A DNA stretch of 64,000 bases from contig JAFGVI010000066.1 in assembly GCA_016938065.1 (NCBI GenBank), positions 1 to 64,000 on the forward strand. Direction: 5' to 3'. Of this stretch, positions 19,752-30,278 are shown in pieces. This DNA is from Deltaproteobacteria bacterium. GTDB lineage: Bacteria > Desulfobacterota > Anaeroferrophillalia > Anaeroferrophillales > Tharpellaceae. Position 1 is the first letter of the stretch. Each line of letters starts with the position of its first letter. The position numbers were made by a program, and so were the translations under genes. The notes under the pieces are model-generated. The model made no database searches. It was not told the origin of the DNA and saw only the letters and a list, made by a program, of their open reading frames with translations.

Positions 19752-19865
19752 GGCGAAAAGATATTTAAAAATAGCTTGACAAAGAGAGCCCCTTATATTA
19801 GAAGTCTGCCCTTCAATTTTACCGCCCTGTCAGGCAGGGTTCAAGTGCTTAAGTATGATGCTGAT

Positions 19866-19896
19866 TTCGGCTGTTGTCACGGCCGAATGTTTTTTT
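19866..19896 (+). terminator. Terminator-like hairpin in the rplM leader, just upstream of the RBS
   Basis: TTCGGC (19866-19871) ... GCCGAA (19882-19887) followed by TGTTTTTTT, then GGAGAG and ATG at 19909. Confidence 0.55.
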
Positions 19897-19908
19897 GGAG
19901 AGATTATA

Positions 19909-20337
19909 ATGAAGACCTATGTGGCAAAGCCTGGACAGTTTGAACAAAAATGGCATCTGATTGATGCCCGGGGTCAGGCTCTTGGGCGTCTGGCGAGCGA
20001 GGTCGCCAGGATTTTACGGGGTAAGGATAAAGCTATTTTTACCCCGCATGTCGATACCGGAGATTATGTTGTGATCGTCAATGCGGCCAATGTCCGCTTG
20101 ACCGGCAATAAGCTCAATGCTAAAACCTATTATCACTATACCGGCTACCCCGGCGGGATTAAAGCGATCACCGCAGCGGAGTTGATTGAAAAAAATCCGA
20201 CGGAACTTATCAATACTGCAGTCAAGGGTATGTTGCCGAAGAATAAGCTGGGGCGTCAATTGCTGCTGAAATTGAAGATCTATGCCGGGCCGGAGCATGC
20301 CCATCAGGCGCAGCAGCCGGCTCCCCGAAAGATTTAA
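19909..20337 (+). CDS. rplM: 50S ribosomal protein L13
   Basis: [62 protein letters not shown] track starts at 19855; start moved to 19909 on homology and RBS. Confidence 0.96.
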   Translation: MKTYVAKPGQFEQKWHLIDARGQALGRLASEVARILRGKDKAIFTPHVDTGDYVVIVNAANVRLTGNKLNAKTYYHYTGYPGGIKAITAAELIEKNPTELINTAVKGMLPKNKLGRQLLLKLKIYAGPEHAHQAQQPAPRKI

Positions 20338-20443
20338 TCAGGAAGATTTAACACGGCCTCAGCCAAGGCTTCTGCGCCGGACGTTGACTTTTTTCAGTGA
20401 CAAAATAATTTTAAAAGCAGTTATTAATTTTTAGGGTTTTGAT

Positions 20444-20836
20444 ATGACAGCGACAAGGTTTTACGCGACGGGCAAGAGAAAAGCGGCGATTGCTAAAGTC
20501 TGGCTCCGTGAAGGCAGTGGTGATATAAGGGTGAACGGGCGTACGGTTGAGGACTATTTTACGATGGATACAGCCCGCGAGATGGTTTTTCAGCCGCTTG
20601 CCGTGACCGACAGCGGTAGCAAGTTTGATCTTATGATAAAGGTTTCGGGCGGTGGTATAGCCGGACAGGCCGGTGCGGTAAAACATGGCATCAGCAAAGC
20701 TCTGCTTGAATTTGATGCCGATCTACGCGGTCAGCTGAAGAAAGCGGGTTACCTAACCCGTGATGCGCGAATTAAGGAGCGCAAAAAATACGGCCAGCGT
20801 GGTGCTCGGGCTCGTTTCCAGTTCTCAAAACGTTAA
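20444..20836 (+). CDS. rpsI: 30S ribosomal protein S9
   Basis: [27 protein letters not shown] ... [28 protein letters not shown]. Confidence 0.97.
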   Translation: MTATRFYATGKRKAAIAKVWLREGSGDIRVNGRTVEDYFTMDTAREMVFQPLAVTDSGSKFDLMIKVSGGGIAGQAGAVKHGISKALLEFDADLRGQLKKAGYLTRDARIKERKKYGQRGARARFQFSKR

Positions 20837-20868
20837 TCGATTCTGGAGAGAGACAAAAACAACACCCC

Positions 20869-20900
20869 GGGGAGGCCGCAAAATGGCCTCCCCTTTTTTT
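20869..20900 (+). terminator. Intrinsic terminator after rpsI
   Basis: GGGGAGGCC GCAAAAT GGCCTCCCC TTTTTTT. Confidence 0.9.
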
Positions 20901-20922
20901 GTTTGGAGAGGAGGAAAAATTT

Positions 20923-21966
20923 ATGAAGACCAAAGTCGCGATTATTGGAGCAAGTGGTTATACTGGAATGGAGCTTATGCGGATTCTGGCCGGACATCCG
21001 CATGTCGAGCTGACGGCGGTGACTTCGCGTCAGCACGTCGGTGTGCCGGTGGCCGAACTTTTTCCCTCCCTGCGCCAAGTCGTCGAACTCTCCTTTATGG
21101 ATAATCAGGTTGCGGAAATTGCCGGCCTGGCTGATCTGGTGTTCACGGCTCTGCCGCATAAGGCGGCGATTGAGGTGGTTGCCGAGCTTCATGCGGCGGG
21201 TAAAAGAGTGATCGATTTGAGCGCCGATTATCGTTTCAGTGATCGTGCGCTGTACGAAAGCTGGTACCAGCCGCATACGGCTCCGGAACTGCTGGCTCAG
21301 GCTGTGTATGGTTTGCCCGAACTTTTTCGTGCCGAGATTCCCCGGGCCCGGGTGGTCGGTAACCCCGGCTGTTATCCGACCAGTGTGATCCTGCCGTTGG
21401 CGCCGATTCTTGTTTCTGGTCTTGTCGCTCCGGAGTCCACAATTGTCGTTGATGCCAAATCCGGCACCAGCGGGGCAGGTCGCGGTCTCAGTCTCGGGTC
21501 GCTCTATTGTGAGGTCAATGAAAACTTCAAGCCTTATAAGGTCGGCAACCACCGGCATCAGCCTGAAATGGTGGAACAGCTTGAGCGGGCCTCGGGCCTG
21601 ACGCCGCAGTTACTGTTTGTGCCCCATCTTCTGCCGGTGAGCCGGGGTATTCTCTCTTCAATCTATGTGCCGCTGGCGCGTTCCGTTACCGGGGCGGAGA
21701 TTGAAGCCGCTCTGGCCCGGGCTTATGGGGAGGAGACGTTTGTGCGTCTGCTGCCGGCCGGGACACTGCCGACGCTTAACGCGGTGCGGGGCAGCAATTA
21801 TTGTGATATCGGCTATGTTCTGGCCGCCGAACAGCGCAGTCTGATCCTTTTTTCGGCAATTGACAATCTGGTCAAGGGAGCCGCGGGTCAGGCGGTACAG
21901 AATATGAATCTGATGCTGGGTCTGCCGGAGACGGCGGGCCTGCTGAGTGTTGCCCTGGCTCCATAA
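20923..21966 (+). CDS. argC: N-acetyl-gamma-glutamyl-phosphate reductase
   Basis: KVAIIGASGYTGMELMRILAGHPHVEL, GNPGCYPTSVILPLAPIL, SGTSGAGRG. Start moved from 20899 to MKTKVAI at 20923. Confidence 0.95.
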   Translation: MKTKVAIIGASGYTGMELMRILAGHPHVELTAVTSRQHVGVPVAELFPSLRQVVELSFMDNQVAEIAGLADLVFTALPHKAAIEVVAELHAAGKRVIDLSADYRFSDRALYESWYQPHTAPELLAQAVYGLPELFRAEIPRARVVGNPGCYPTSVILPLAPILVSGLVAPESTIVVDAKSGTSGAGRGLSLGSLYCEVNENFKPYKVGNHRHQPEMVEQLERASGLTPQLLFVPHLLPVSRGILSSIYVPLARSVTGAEIEAALARAYGEETFVRLLPAGTLPTLNAVRGSNYCDIGYVLAAEQRSLILFSAIDNLVKGAAGQAVQNMNLMLGLPETAGLLSVALAP

Positions 21967-22004
21967 CCGTCGTCAACACTCTCTGCAGACTGATCGTCCA
22001 GAGG

Positions 22005-22033
22005 TTGACAGCCTGAAGTTGAGCATGTATGGT
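22005..22033 (+). promoter_or_regulatory. Sigma70-like promoter upstream of ilvB
   Basis: TTGACA (22005-22010), 17-nt spacer, TATGGT (22028-22033). Confidence 0.5.
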
Positions 22034-22067
22034 GACACATGTTGTGTGGCATGATAAGGAGGTACTG

Positions 22068-23765
22068 ATGAGAAAGCTGAGCGGGGCCCAGATACTTCTT
22101 GAAGTTTTACAGGAACAGGGGGTCGAGGTGATTTTCGGTTATCCCGGCGGGGCCGTGATTAATCTTTATGACCACCTGCCGGACTATTCATGCCGGCATA
22201 TTCTTGTGCGTCATGAACAGGCTGCAGTGCATGCCGCCGATGGTTACGCGCGGGCCACCGGCAAAACCGGCGTTGCTCTGGTGACTTCCGGTCCCGGGGC
22301 GACCAATACGGTAACCGGGCTGGCGACCGCCAATATGGATTCGATTCCCTTGGTGGTTTTTACGGGGCAGGTGCCGACGCCGTTGATTGGTAATGATGCT
22401 TTTCAGGAGGCCGATATTGTCGGGATTACGCGGCCCTGTACCAAACATAATTATCTGGTTAAAAAGATCGAGGATCTGGAGCGGATTGTTAATGAAGCTT
22501 TTCATATTGCCGGCAGCGGCCGGCCGGGACCGGTTTTAATTGATCTGCCGAAGGATATTATTGCGGGCCAGTGGGTCAAGAAAAAATCGGTGCAGCCCTT
22601 GCTTAAAGGTTATAATCCCACCTATGCGGGGCATGCGGGACAGATTCAGCGGGCCATGCAGGTGCTCTTTAAAGCCCGGCGTCCGCTTTTTTATGTCGGC
22701 GGCGGGGTTATTCTGGCCAATGCCGCCAGTGAGCTGACGGAGCTGGCCTGTCGTCTGAATATGCCGGTAACCACAACCCTGATGGGCCTTGGCGCGTTTC
22801 CGGAAGATGATTATCTCTCGCTGGGCATGCTGGGCATGCATGGTACCTATCGGGCTAATATGGCGGTTACCGGGAGTGATGTGCTGGTGGCCTTCGGGGC
22901 TCGTTTTGACGATCGGGTAACCGGCCGCATCGATAAATTTGCGCCGGATGCCAAGGTTATTCATGTCGATATTGATCCCACTTCGATCAGTAAAAATGTG
23001 ACGGTCGATATACCGATTGTCGGTGATCTCTCAGATGTGCTGCGAAAGATGCTGGCGGTGGTCAAAAGCTCGCCGGAAGCTGCCGAACTCTGCGCCGCCG
23101 GTCATGATGAGTGGCTTAAAAAGATAGCCAACTGGCGGGATCAGCATCGGCTCTCTTATGAGCAGGATGATGTCATTAAACCCCAGTTTGTAGTCGAAAA
23201 AATCAGCCAGCTGACGCGCGGTCAGGATCCGATCATCAGTACCGAGGTCGGCCAGAACCAGATGTGGGCGGCTCAGTTTTTCACTTTTACCAGACCTCGC
23301 ACCTGGCTGACCTCCGGTGGGCTCGGAACCATGGGCTACGGTTTGCCGGCGGCCATGGGAGCCCAGGTCGCGTTCCCCGGTCGTCTGGTGATCGATATTG
23401 CCGGTGACGGCAGTATTCAGATGAACAGCCAGGAACTGGCGACCGTAGTCCAGTACAATCTGCCGGTCAAGGTGATTATACTTAATAACGGTTATCTCGG
23501 GATGGTCCGGCAATGGCAGGAGCTTTTCTTTGCCAAGCATTACTCCTCTACGCAGATGAATCATGCTCCCGATTTCGTGAAACTGGCGGAAGCTTACGGT
23601 GCTCTAGGTCTCAGAGCCCGAACTCCGGCAGAAGTTGAGCCCGTTCTCCTGCAGGCTTTTTCCCACCCGGGACCGGTGGTGGTTGATGTTGTGGTGGCGG
23701 CCGAAGAAAATGTTTATCCGATGGTGCCCGCCGGTGAGGCGATCTCCAACATGCTGCTGGTTTAG
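22068..23765 (+). CDS. ilvB: Acetolactate synthase large subunit
   Basis: [88 protein letters not shown]. Start refined to MRKLSG at 22068. Confidence 0.96.
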   Translation: MRKLSGAQILLEVLQEQGVEVIFGYPGGAVINLYDHLPDYSCRHILVRHEQAAVHAADGYARATGKTGVALVTSGPGATNTVTGLATANMDSIPLVVFTGQVPTPLIGNDAFQEADIVGITRPCTKHNYLVKKIEDLERIVNEAFHIAGSGRPGPVLIDLPKDIIAGQWVKKKSVQPLLKGYNPTYAGHAGQIQRAMQVLFKARRPLFYVGGGVILANAASELTELACRLNMPVTTTLMGLGAFPEDDYLSLGMLGMHGTYRANMAVTGSDVLVAFGARFDDRVTGRIDKFAPDAKVIHVDIDPTSISKNVTVDIPIVGDLSDVLRKMLAVVKSSPEAAELCAAGHDEWLKKIANWRDQHRLSYEQDDVIKPQFVVEKISQLTRGQDPIISTEVGQNQMWAAQFFTFTRPRTWLTSGGLGTMGYGLPAAMGAQVAFPGRLVIDIAGDGSIQMNSQELATVVQYNLPVKVIILNNGYLGMVRQWQELFFAKHYSSTQMNHAPDFVKLAEAYGALGLRARTPAEVEPVLLQAFSHPGPVVVDVVVAAEENVYPMVPAGEAISNMLLV

Positions 23766-23776
23766 GAGGGGCTTCG

Positions 23777-24262
23777 ATGAAACATGTTATCAATGTTCTG
23801 GTTGAGAATGAATTCGGTGTCCTCTCCCGTATAGCTTCTCTTTTCAGTGGGCGAGGTTTTAATATCGAAAGCCTGACTGTGGCGGAAACTGAAGATTCAA
23901 GTGTCTCCAGCATGACGATTGTGACTGAGGGCGCCGATCATATTATTGAGCAGATCACAAAACAGCTCAATAAGCTGATCAATGTGATCAAGGTGGTCGA
24001 ACTGAGCGAAGCGGTACAGATGGCGCGGGAGATGGTATTGCTTAAATTTTCTATAAATGGCGGTCCTAAAAGAGTTGAACTGTTAAGTCTGATTGAAATT
24101 TACCAGGGCCGGGTTTTAGAACTGGGGCCCCGTTCTCTGATTGTGGAAATGACCGGCGAACGAGCCAAGATCGAAGCGGCGTTAGAGGTTTTGGGACCCT
24201 TTGGGATTAAGGAAATGTCGCGGACGGGGTTGGTGGCCCTGGCCCGCGAATGCGGCAAGTGA
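23777..24262 (+). CDS. ilvN: Acetolactate synthase small (regulatory) subunit
   Basis: ACT domain: INVLVENEFGVLSRIASLFSGRGFNIESLTVAETEDSSVSSMTIVT; follows ilvB. Confidence 0.94.
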   Translation: MKHVINVLVENEFGVLSRIASLFSGRGFNIESLTVAETEDSSVSSMTIVTEGADHIIEQITKQLNKLINVIKVVELSEAVQMAREMVLLKFSINGGPKRVELLSLIEIYQGRVLELGPRSLIVEMTGERAKIEAALEVLGPFGIKEMSRTGLVALARECGK

Positions 24263-24310
24263 TAATAGCTTATCGGAAAGATATTAACTTTTAAAGGGTG
24301 AGGTGAAAAT

Positions 24311-25327
24311 ATGCAGCTCTATTATGAAAAAGATGCAGATCTGTCGATATTAAAAGGAAAAAGAATTGCGATCATCGGCTATGGCAGTCAGGGACATGCT
24401 CATGCCCATAATCTGCAGGAGAGCGGTTTTGACGTGGTCGTCGGTTTACGTCCCGGAGGTTCTTCGTGGCGGAAGGCTGAAAGCGGGGGCCTGCCCCTGT
24501 TGCCGACGGCCGAGGCCGTGCGTCAGGCTCAGGTCATTATGATTCTGGTTCCTGATGAGCTGCAGGCGGCTCTTTATCGGGAGGAGATCGCACCCAATCT
24601 CAAAGATGGCGACTATCTGGCCTTTGCCCACGGCTTCAATATTCATTATGGTCAGATTGTGCCGCCGGCCGGGGTTAATGTTTTTATGGCCGCTCCGAAA
24701 GGGCCGGGTCATCTGGTGCGGCACGAATATACCAAGGGAATGGGCGTGCCGACCCTGATTGCCGTTCATCAGGATCCCGCTGCGGATACCCGTAAGCTGG
24801 CCCTGGCCTATGCCTGCGGCATCGGCGGCGGTCGGGCCGGGGTTATTGAAACCAGTTTCCGGGAGGAGACCGAGACCGATCTTTTCGGCGAGCAGGCGGT
24901 CCTCTGCGGCGGCGTTACCGAATTGATTCAGGCGGGTTTTGAAACCCTGGTCGATGCCGGCTATGCCCCGGAGATGGCCTATTTTGAATGTCTGCATGAG
25001 CTTAAACTGATTGTCGATCTGATTTACGAAGGCGGTATCAGCAATATGCGCTATTCGATCAGCAACACGGCTCAGTACGGTGATCTGACCCGCGGGCCGC
25101 GCGTGATCAATGAAGAGAGTCGTCAAGCGATGGCCGAGATTCTGGAAGAGATTCAGGATGGGAGCTTTGCCCGCGAATGGATTCTTGAAAATCAGGCTAA
25201 CCGGCCGGTTTTTAATGCTCTGACCCGTCGCGGCGAGGAACATGAAATTGAGCAGGTCGGCGAAAAACTGCGCTCCATGATGAGCTGGATCAGTAAGTCC
25301 AAGCTGGTTGATAAAAATAAAAATTAG
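24311..25327 (+). CDS. ilvC: Ketol-acid reductoisomerase
   Basis: [64 protein letters not shown]. Confidence 0.97.
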   Translation: MQLYYEKDADLSILKGKRIAIIGYGSQGHAHAHNLQESGFDVVVGLRPGGSSWRKAESGGLPLLPTAEAVRQAQVIMILVPDELQAALYREEIAPNLKDGDYLAFAHGFNIHYGQIVPPAGVNVFMAAPKGPGHLVRHEYTKGMGVPTLIAVHQDPAADTRKLALAYACGIGGGRAGVIETSFREETETDLFGEQAVLCGGVTELIQAGFETLVDAGYAPEMAYFECLHELKLIVDLIYEGGISNMRYSISNTAQYGDLTRGPRVINEESRQAMAEILEEIQDGSFAREWILENQANRPVFNALTRRGEEHEIEQVGEKLRSMMSWISKSKLVDKNKN

Positions 25328-25337
25328 GAGAGATATT

Positions 25338-26006
25338 GTGAAACTGAGTAATCTGCCGCTACTGAACAGGGTGCATCCCGAGGGGCATCGCTGGGTTCTG
25401 GGACTCAGCCTGGCTGCCGTTATCTTTTTTCTTCTGGGCTGGGGCTGGCTGTGGAAGCTCTGCCTGCTGCTGGCGATTTTCACCGGCTCTTTTTTTCGGG
25501 ATCCGGTACGGTATCCTCCCTTTCGCGAGGGTACTATTGTTTCTCCGGCCGATGGTCGCATCCTGTCGGTGACCCAGGTCGAGGGCCCGCTCCATTCGGG
25601 TATGAATGAAAGTACTAAAGTCAGTATTTTCATGTCGGTTTTTAATGTTCATGTCAATCGCGCTCCGGTCGCCGGTCGGGTTCTCGAAGTTCACTATAAG
25701 CCGGGCAAATTTTTTTCCGCCAATCTCGATAAAGCCGCGGAAGAGAATGAGCGTAATCTGGTGGTCATGGAGGATGAGCAGGGGCGGCGGATCGCTTTTA
25801 TGCAGATTGCCGGTCTTATTGCCCGCCGGATTGTCTGTTTTGTCGGTCCGGATGATACTTTGGCCAAAGGCGAGCGTTTCGGTCTGATTCGTTTCGGCTC
25901 GCGGGTTGATCTCTATCTGCCGCTGGAGTGTGAAATTGATATCTCGGTGGGGCAGCATGTCAAGGCCGGGGAGACGATTATTGCTTACTTGCCAAATGTC
26001 GGTTAA
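25338..26006 (+). CDS. psd: Phosphatidylserine decarboxylase-type proenzyme
   Basis: GTIVSPADGRILSV, FMSVFNVHVNRAP, RFGLIRFGSRVDLYLP (G-S processing site). GTG start at 25338 after AGGAGA. Confidence 0.92.
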   Translation: MKLSNLPLLNRVHPEGHRWVLGLSLAAVIFFLLGWGWLWKLCLLLAIFTGSFFRDPVRYPPFREGTIVSPADGRILSVTQVEGPLHSGMNESTKVSIFMSVFNVHVNRAPVAGRVLEVHYKPGKFFSANLDKAAEENERNLVVMEDEQGRRIAFMQIAGLIARRIVCFVGPDDTLAKGERFGLIRFGSRVDLYLPLECEIDISVGQHVKAGETIIAYLPNVG

Positions 26007-26078
26007 GTATGCTAATGTTGCCGGCAGTGCTGTAAAGAGAGATTTCATGAAGGATTTGCGAATGACTTTGGGGGAAAC

Positions 26079-26822
26079 ATGATACGCGGGATTTATCTTC
26101 TGCCCAACCTGTTCACCATGGGTAACCTGTTTTGTGGTTTTTTTGCCATGATTTCGGCGATCAAAGGTGACTATGGTACTGCGGCGACAGCGATCATTGT
26201 GGCGAATGTTTTTGATATCCTTGACGGCAAGGTGGCGCGCATGATGAAGGCCACAAGTCGTTTCGGTATGGAGTTTGATTCGCTGGCCGATCTGGTCTCT
26301 TTCGGCGTCGCTCCGGCACTGCTGATTTATCAGTGGAGTCTCTCCTCTTTCGGCCGTTTCGGCTGGCTTGCCGCCTTTCTTTTTGTTGCCTGCGGGGCTT
26401 TGCGCCTGGCTCGTTACAATGTGCAGGCCGAGTCGGCTCCCAAGGGCAGTTTTAACGGTTTGCCGATACCTGCGGCGGCCAGTATGGCGGCGACGACGGT
26501 GCTGATTGCCGATCACCTGGGCGCGACCGGCATCGAGCGTAATCTGGTTCTGCTCCTGCTCTGTTACGGCCTGGCCTTTCTGATGGTCAGCAACGTCAAA
26601 TATCCGGCTTTTAAAGAGTCTATTTTCCAGGGTCGCGCCCCGTTTATTGCTCTGGTCATGATGGCTGTAGTTTTTATTGTCATTGCTGCCGAGCCTCAGA
26701 TCTCACTTTTTGTGATGGCTGTGATCTATGCTTTTTCCGGTCCGGTCAAGGCCCTGCTCCTACTAACCGGGCTCCTGAAAAAACCGGCTCAAGGGGTCGA
26801 GAAGGAGAGGGTGGCGCATTAG
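26079..26822 (+). CDS. pssA: CDP-diacylglycerol--serine O-phosphatidyltransferase
   Basis: LPNLFTMGNLFCGFFAMISAIKGDY, DILDGKVARMMKATSRFGMEFDSLADLVSFGVAPALL CDP-alcohol phosphatidyltransferase motif. Confidence 0.94.
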   Translation: MIRGIYLLPNLFTMGNLFCGFFAMISAIKGDYGTAATAIIVANVFDILDGKVARMMKATSRFGMEFDSLADLVSFGVAPALLIYQWSLSSFGRFGWLAAFLFVACGALRLARYNVQAESAPKGSFNGLPIPAAASMAATTVLIADHLGATGIERNLVLLLLCYGLAFLMVSNVKYPAFKESIFQGRAPFIALVMMAVVFIVIAAEPQISLFVMAVIYAFSGPVKALLLLTGLLKKPAQGVEKERVAH

Positions 26823-26861
26823 AGTAAGACGATCCGCTTAAAACTTTTCGAAGAAAAATAT

Positions 26862-26905
26862 AAATCCCCCTGAGTTCGCTTGAAGAATTCAGGGGGATTT
26901 TTTGT
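26862..26905 (+). terminator. Terminator/attenuator-like hairpin between pssA and leuA
   Basis: AAATCCCCCTGA ... TCAGGGGGATTT followed by TTT; ends about 30 nt before the leuA ATG. Confidence 0.85.
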
Positions 26906-26932
26906 GGGATAATACATTGTACGGAGGAGATT

Positions 26933-28465
26933 ATGGAACGGATAACAATTTTTGACACGACTTTAAGAGATGGTGAACAGTCCCCCGGGGCCAGTATGAA
27001 CGTTGATGAAAAGCTGCTCCTCGCCAGACAGCTGGAAAAGCTCGGGGTTGATGTTATTGAAGCCGGTTTTCCGATCGCTTCGGAAGGAGATTTCGCTGGA
27101 GTCAAACTGGTCAGTGACAAAATTCGCGGTTGTCAGGTGGCGGGACTGGCTCGGGCCAGCCGCACCGATATCGATCGCGCCTGGGCCGCTTTAAAGGGCG
27201 GGGCCGACCCCCGTATTCACACCTTTATCGCGACCTCGCCGATTCATATGCAGCATAAATTGAATATGGCGCCGGCCGCAGTTTTGGAGCAGGCCGTCGC
27301 CGCCGTCGCTTACGCCCGCACTCTGACCTCGAATATCGAATTTTCGGCCGAAGATGCGACCCGCAGCGATCTTGACTTTCTGGTTAAAATATTTACCGAG
27401 GTAATCAAGGCGGGGGCAAAAACAATCAATATTCCGGATACGGTCGGTTATACCGTGCCGCGCGAATATTTCTCAATGATCAATGCGATCCGGGAACGCC
27501 TGCCCCATGGCGGTGATGGCGTGGTTATCTCAGTCCATTGTCATAACGATCTCGGTCTGGCGACGGCTAATTCGATTGCCGCGATCGAGGCCGGAGCCCG
27601 GCAGGTTGAGTGTACGATCAACGGTATCGGCGAGCGCGCCGGTAACGCTTCCCTGGAAGAGCTGGTGATGGCTTTGCGGACGCGGCCCGATAATCTGGCC
27701 TATGAGACCGGCATTGTGACGACGCAGATCTATCCCGCCAGTCGTCTGGTCAGTCAGGTGACCGGTATTCGGGTCCAGCCCAACAAGGCGATTGTCGGGG
27801 CTAATGCCTTTGCTCATGAAGCCGGGATTCATCAGGATGGGGTTTTGAAAAATAAAGCGACCTATGAGATTATGACGCCGGAATCGATCGGATTGCCGCA
27901 GGGCAGTCTGGTTATGGGCAAACACTCCGGCCGCCACGCTTTTGTGGAGAAGATCAGTGATCTTGGTTACGATCTTGATGCTCAGCAGGTTGAAACCGCC
28001 TTTGTCGCCTTTAAAAAATTGGCCGACAAGAAAAAAGAGGTTTTTGATGAGGATATAGATGCCTTGATCGCCGATGAAATAATTCGTATCCCTCACTATT
28101 TCAAGCTCAATTTTGTCAGTGTCAACAGTGGTACGGTAGCGACCCCGAGTGCTACATTAGAGATCGAAGTCGATGGTCAGAGTCGGCACGGAGCTAAGTT
28201 CGGTGACGGGGCCATCGATGCGGTTTTCAAGACGATTAAGCAGTTGACCGACACCCGGAGCCGTCTCTTGACTTATGAGGTTAAATCAATTACAGGGGGT
28301 GCGGACGCGCTCGGCGAGGTAACCGTGCGCATCAAGGAAGAAGGTTTGACGGTTATGGGGCAGGGGGCTCACACCTGTGTCGTCGTGGCCAGCGCCAAAG
28401 CTTATATGAACGCTCTCAATAAACTCGAGTATAAAAAACGCAACCGGCCTCAGGTGACGGTTTAG
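26933..28465 (+). CDS. leuA: 2-isopropylmalate synthase
   Basis: [90 protein letters not shown]-terminal regulatory domain. Confidence 0.96.
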   Translation: MERITIFDTTLRDGEQSPGASMNVDEKLLLARQLEKLGVDVIEAGFPIASEGDFAGVKLVSDKIRGCQVAGLARASRTDIDRAWAALKGGADPRIHTFIATSPIHMQHKLNMAPAAVLEQAVAAVAYARTLTSNIEFSAEDATRSDLDFLVKIFTEVIKAGAKTINIPDTVGYTVPREYFSMINAIRERLPHGGDGVVISVHCHNDLGLATANSIAAIEAGARQVECTINGIGERAGNASLEELVMALRTRPDNLAYETGIVTTQIYPASRLVSQVTGIRVQPNKAIVGANAFAHEAGIHQDGVLKNKATYEIMTPESIGLPQGSLVMGKHSGRHAFVEKISDLGYDLDAQQVETAFVAFKKLADKKKEVFDEDIDALIADEIIRIPHYFKLNFVSVNSGTVATPSATLEIEVDGQSRHGAKFGDGAIDAVFKTIKQLTDTRSRLLTYEVKSITGGADALGEVTVRIKEEGLTVMGQGAHTCVVVASAKAYMNALNKLEYKKRNRPQVTV

Positions 28466-28476
28466 GAGAAAGCTTT

Positions 28477-29745
28477 ATGGCTCAGACAATAACTGAAAAA
28501 ATTCTTGCCTTTCATGCCGGTCTCGACGGGGTTACGCCCGGTCAGTTGATTGAAGCCGGGGTTGATATCGCCCTGGCGAATGATGTGACGGCACCGATTG
28601 CGATTGCCGAATTTGAAAAACTTGGGGTAAAAAAAGTTTTCGACAATGAACGGGTGCTTTTAATCCCCGACCATTTTACCCCCAACAAGGATATCAAATC
28701 GGCCGAACAGGCCAAGATATTACGTGATTTTGCTCGCAAACAGGGGCTGAAAAACTATTTTGAGATCGGCCGCGTCGGCATCGAGCATGTGCTGCTGCCG
28801 GAGCAGGGGTTGGTTTTACCCGGCGATCTGATTGTCGGGGCCGATTCCCATACCTGTACTTATGGGGCTTTGGGGGCTTTTGCCACCGGGGTCGGCAGTA
28901 CCGATCTTGCGGCGGCGATGGCGACCGGTAAAGTCTGGTTCAAGGTGCCGGAATCAATCAAGATTGTCTATCACGGCAAACTGGCACCCTGGGTTGAGGG
29001 CAAGGATCTGATTCTGCATACGATTGCCCTTTTAACCGTTGACGGGGCCCTCTATCAGGCTTTGGAGATGACGGGTGAGACCATCGCGTCGCTGCCGATG
29101 TACGGGCGGATGTCAATGGCGAATATGGCGATCGAGGCCGGGGCCAAAAATGGTATCATGGCCCCGGATGAGATTACACTCGACTACGCCCGGCCCCGGG
29201 CCCGGCGTGACTATACCCTTTTTCACAGCGACCCTGACGCGCACTACTGCAGAACGATTGAGATCGATGTGACGGCGCTCCGACCGCAGGTCGCCTATCC
29301 GCCGCTGCCCGACAAAGGTCGTTCGGTAGATCTGGCCGCCGCCGATAAGATTGCGATTGATCAGGTTGTGATCGGCTCCTGCACTAATGGCCGGATTGAG
29401 GATTTCCGCCTGGCGGCATCCCTGCTTAAAGGGCGCAAAGCAGCACCCTATCTGCGTTTGCTGATTATTCCCGGCACTCAGGAGGTTTATCGGCAGATGA
29501 TCAAGGAAGGTTTGACCGATATTTTTCTTGATGCTGAAGCCCTGATTTCACCGCCGACCTGCGGCCCCTGTCTCGGTGGCCATATGGGCATTCTCGCGGC
29601 CGGGGAACGGGCCGTGGCGACGACCAATCGCAACTTCGTCGGTCGTATGGGTCACCCTGACAGTGAAGTCTATCTGAGCAATCCCGCAGTGGCCGCCGCC
29701 AGTGCCGTTTTAGGCCGCATCGCGACCCCGGAAGAGGTGATTTGA
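28477..29745 (+). CDS. leuC: 3-isopropylmalate dehydratase large subunit
   Basis: [75 protein letters not shown]. Confidence 0.96.
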   Translation: MAQTITEKILAFHAGLDGVTPGQLIEAGVDIALANDVTAPIAIAEFEKLGVKKVFDNERVLLIPDHFTPNKDIKSAEQAKILRDFARKQGLKNYFEIGRVGIEHVLLPEQGLVLPGDLIVGADSHTCTYGALGAFATGVGSTDLAAAMATGKVWFKVPESIKIVYHGKLAPWVEGKDLILHTIALLTVDGALYQALEMTGETIASLPMYGRMSMANMAIEAGAKNGIMAPDEITLDYARPRARRDYTLFHSDPDAHYCRTIEIDVTALRPQVAYPPLPDKGRSVDLAAADKIAIDQVVIGSCTNGRIEDFRLAASLLKGRKAAPYLRLLIIPGTQEVYRQMIKEGLTDIFLDAEALISPPTCGPCLGGHMGILAAGERAVATTNRNFVGRMGHPDSEVYLSNPAVAAASAVLGRIATPEEVI

Positions 29746-29746
29746 A

Positions 29747-30259
29747 ATGAATATTATACAAGGTAAAGCCTGGAAATTTGGCGATGATATTGATACGGAT
29801 GCCATTATTCCGGCCCGCTATCTCAATACCTCGGATCCTGCGGAGCTGGCCAAACACTGTATGGAGGATGCCGACAGCGGTTTTGCCGCGAAAGTCAGGG
29901 TTGGTGATATTATTGTGGCCGGTAAAAATTTTGGTTGCGGTTCCTCGCGTGAGCATGCGCCGATAGCGATCAAGGCGGCCGGGGTGGCCTGTGTGATTGC
30001 TCCGACCTTTGCCCGAATTTTTTATCGCAACGCCTTTAATACCGGGCTTTTGATTCTTGAATCGGCGGAAGCCGCCGCCGCCATCGAAGACGGTCATGAA
30101 GTGGCCATCAACTGCGCGGCCGGGACCATCGACGATCTGACCAGCGGTCAACAATATAAGGCCCAGGCGATTCCCGAGTTCATGCAGAAGCTGTTAAATG
30201 ATGGCGGCCTGATGGAGTATTGGCGCAAACGGCTGGAAAAAGCCAGCGAAACAATATAA
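29747..30259 (+). CDS. leuD: 3-isopropylmalate dehydratase small subunit
   Basis: GKAWKFGDDIDTDAIIPARYLNTSDPAELAKHCMED; GKNFGCGSSREHAPIAIKAAGVACVIAPTFARIFYRN. Confidence 0.96.
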   Translation: MNIIQGKAWKFGDDIDTDAIIPARYLNTSDPAELAKHCMEDADSGFAAKVRVGDIIVAGKNFGCGSSREHAPIAIKAAGVACVIAPTFARIFYRNAFNTGLLILESAEAAAAIEDGHEVAINCAAGTIDDLTSGQQYKAQAIPEFMQKLLNDGGLMEYWRKRLEKASETI

Positions 30260-30278
30260 TTTAAACGGAGAATGTTAG

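Noticed and set aside
20833-21558. 241-aa minus-strand ORF
   Set aside because: Antisense to argC and spans the rpsI terminator; shadow ORF.
24446-25633. 395-aa minus-strand ORF
   Set aside because: Antisense to ilvC and the start of psd, both strongly recognisable; sequence lacks domain motifs and looks like a codon-bias shadow ORF.
25359-26516. 385-aa minus-strand ORF
   Set aside because: Antisense to psd and pssA; R/H/Q/T-rich low-information translation typical of the complementary strand of GC-rich genes.
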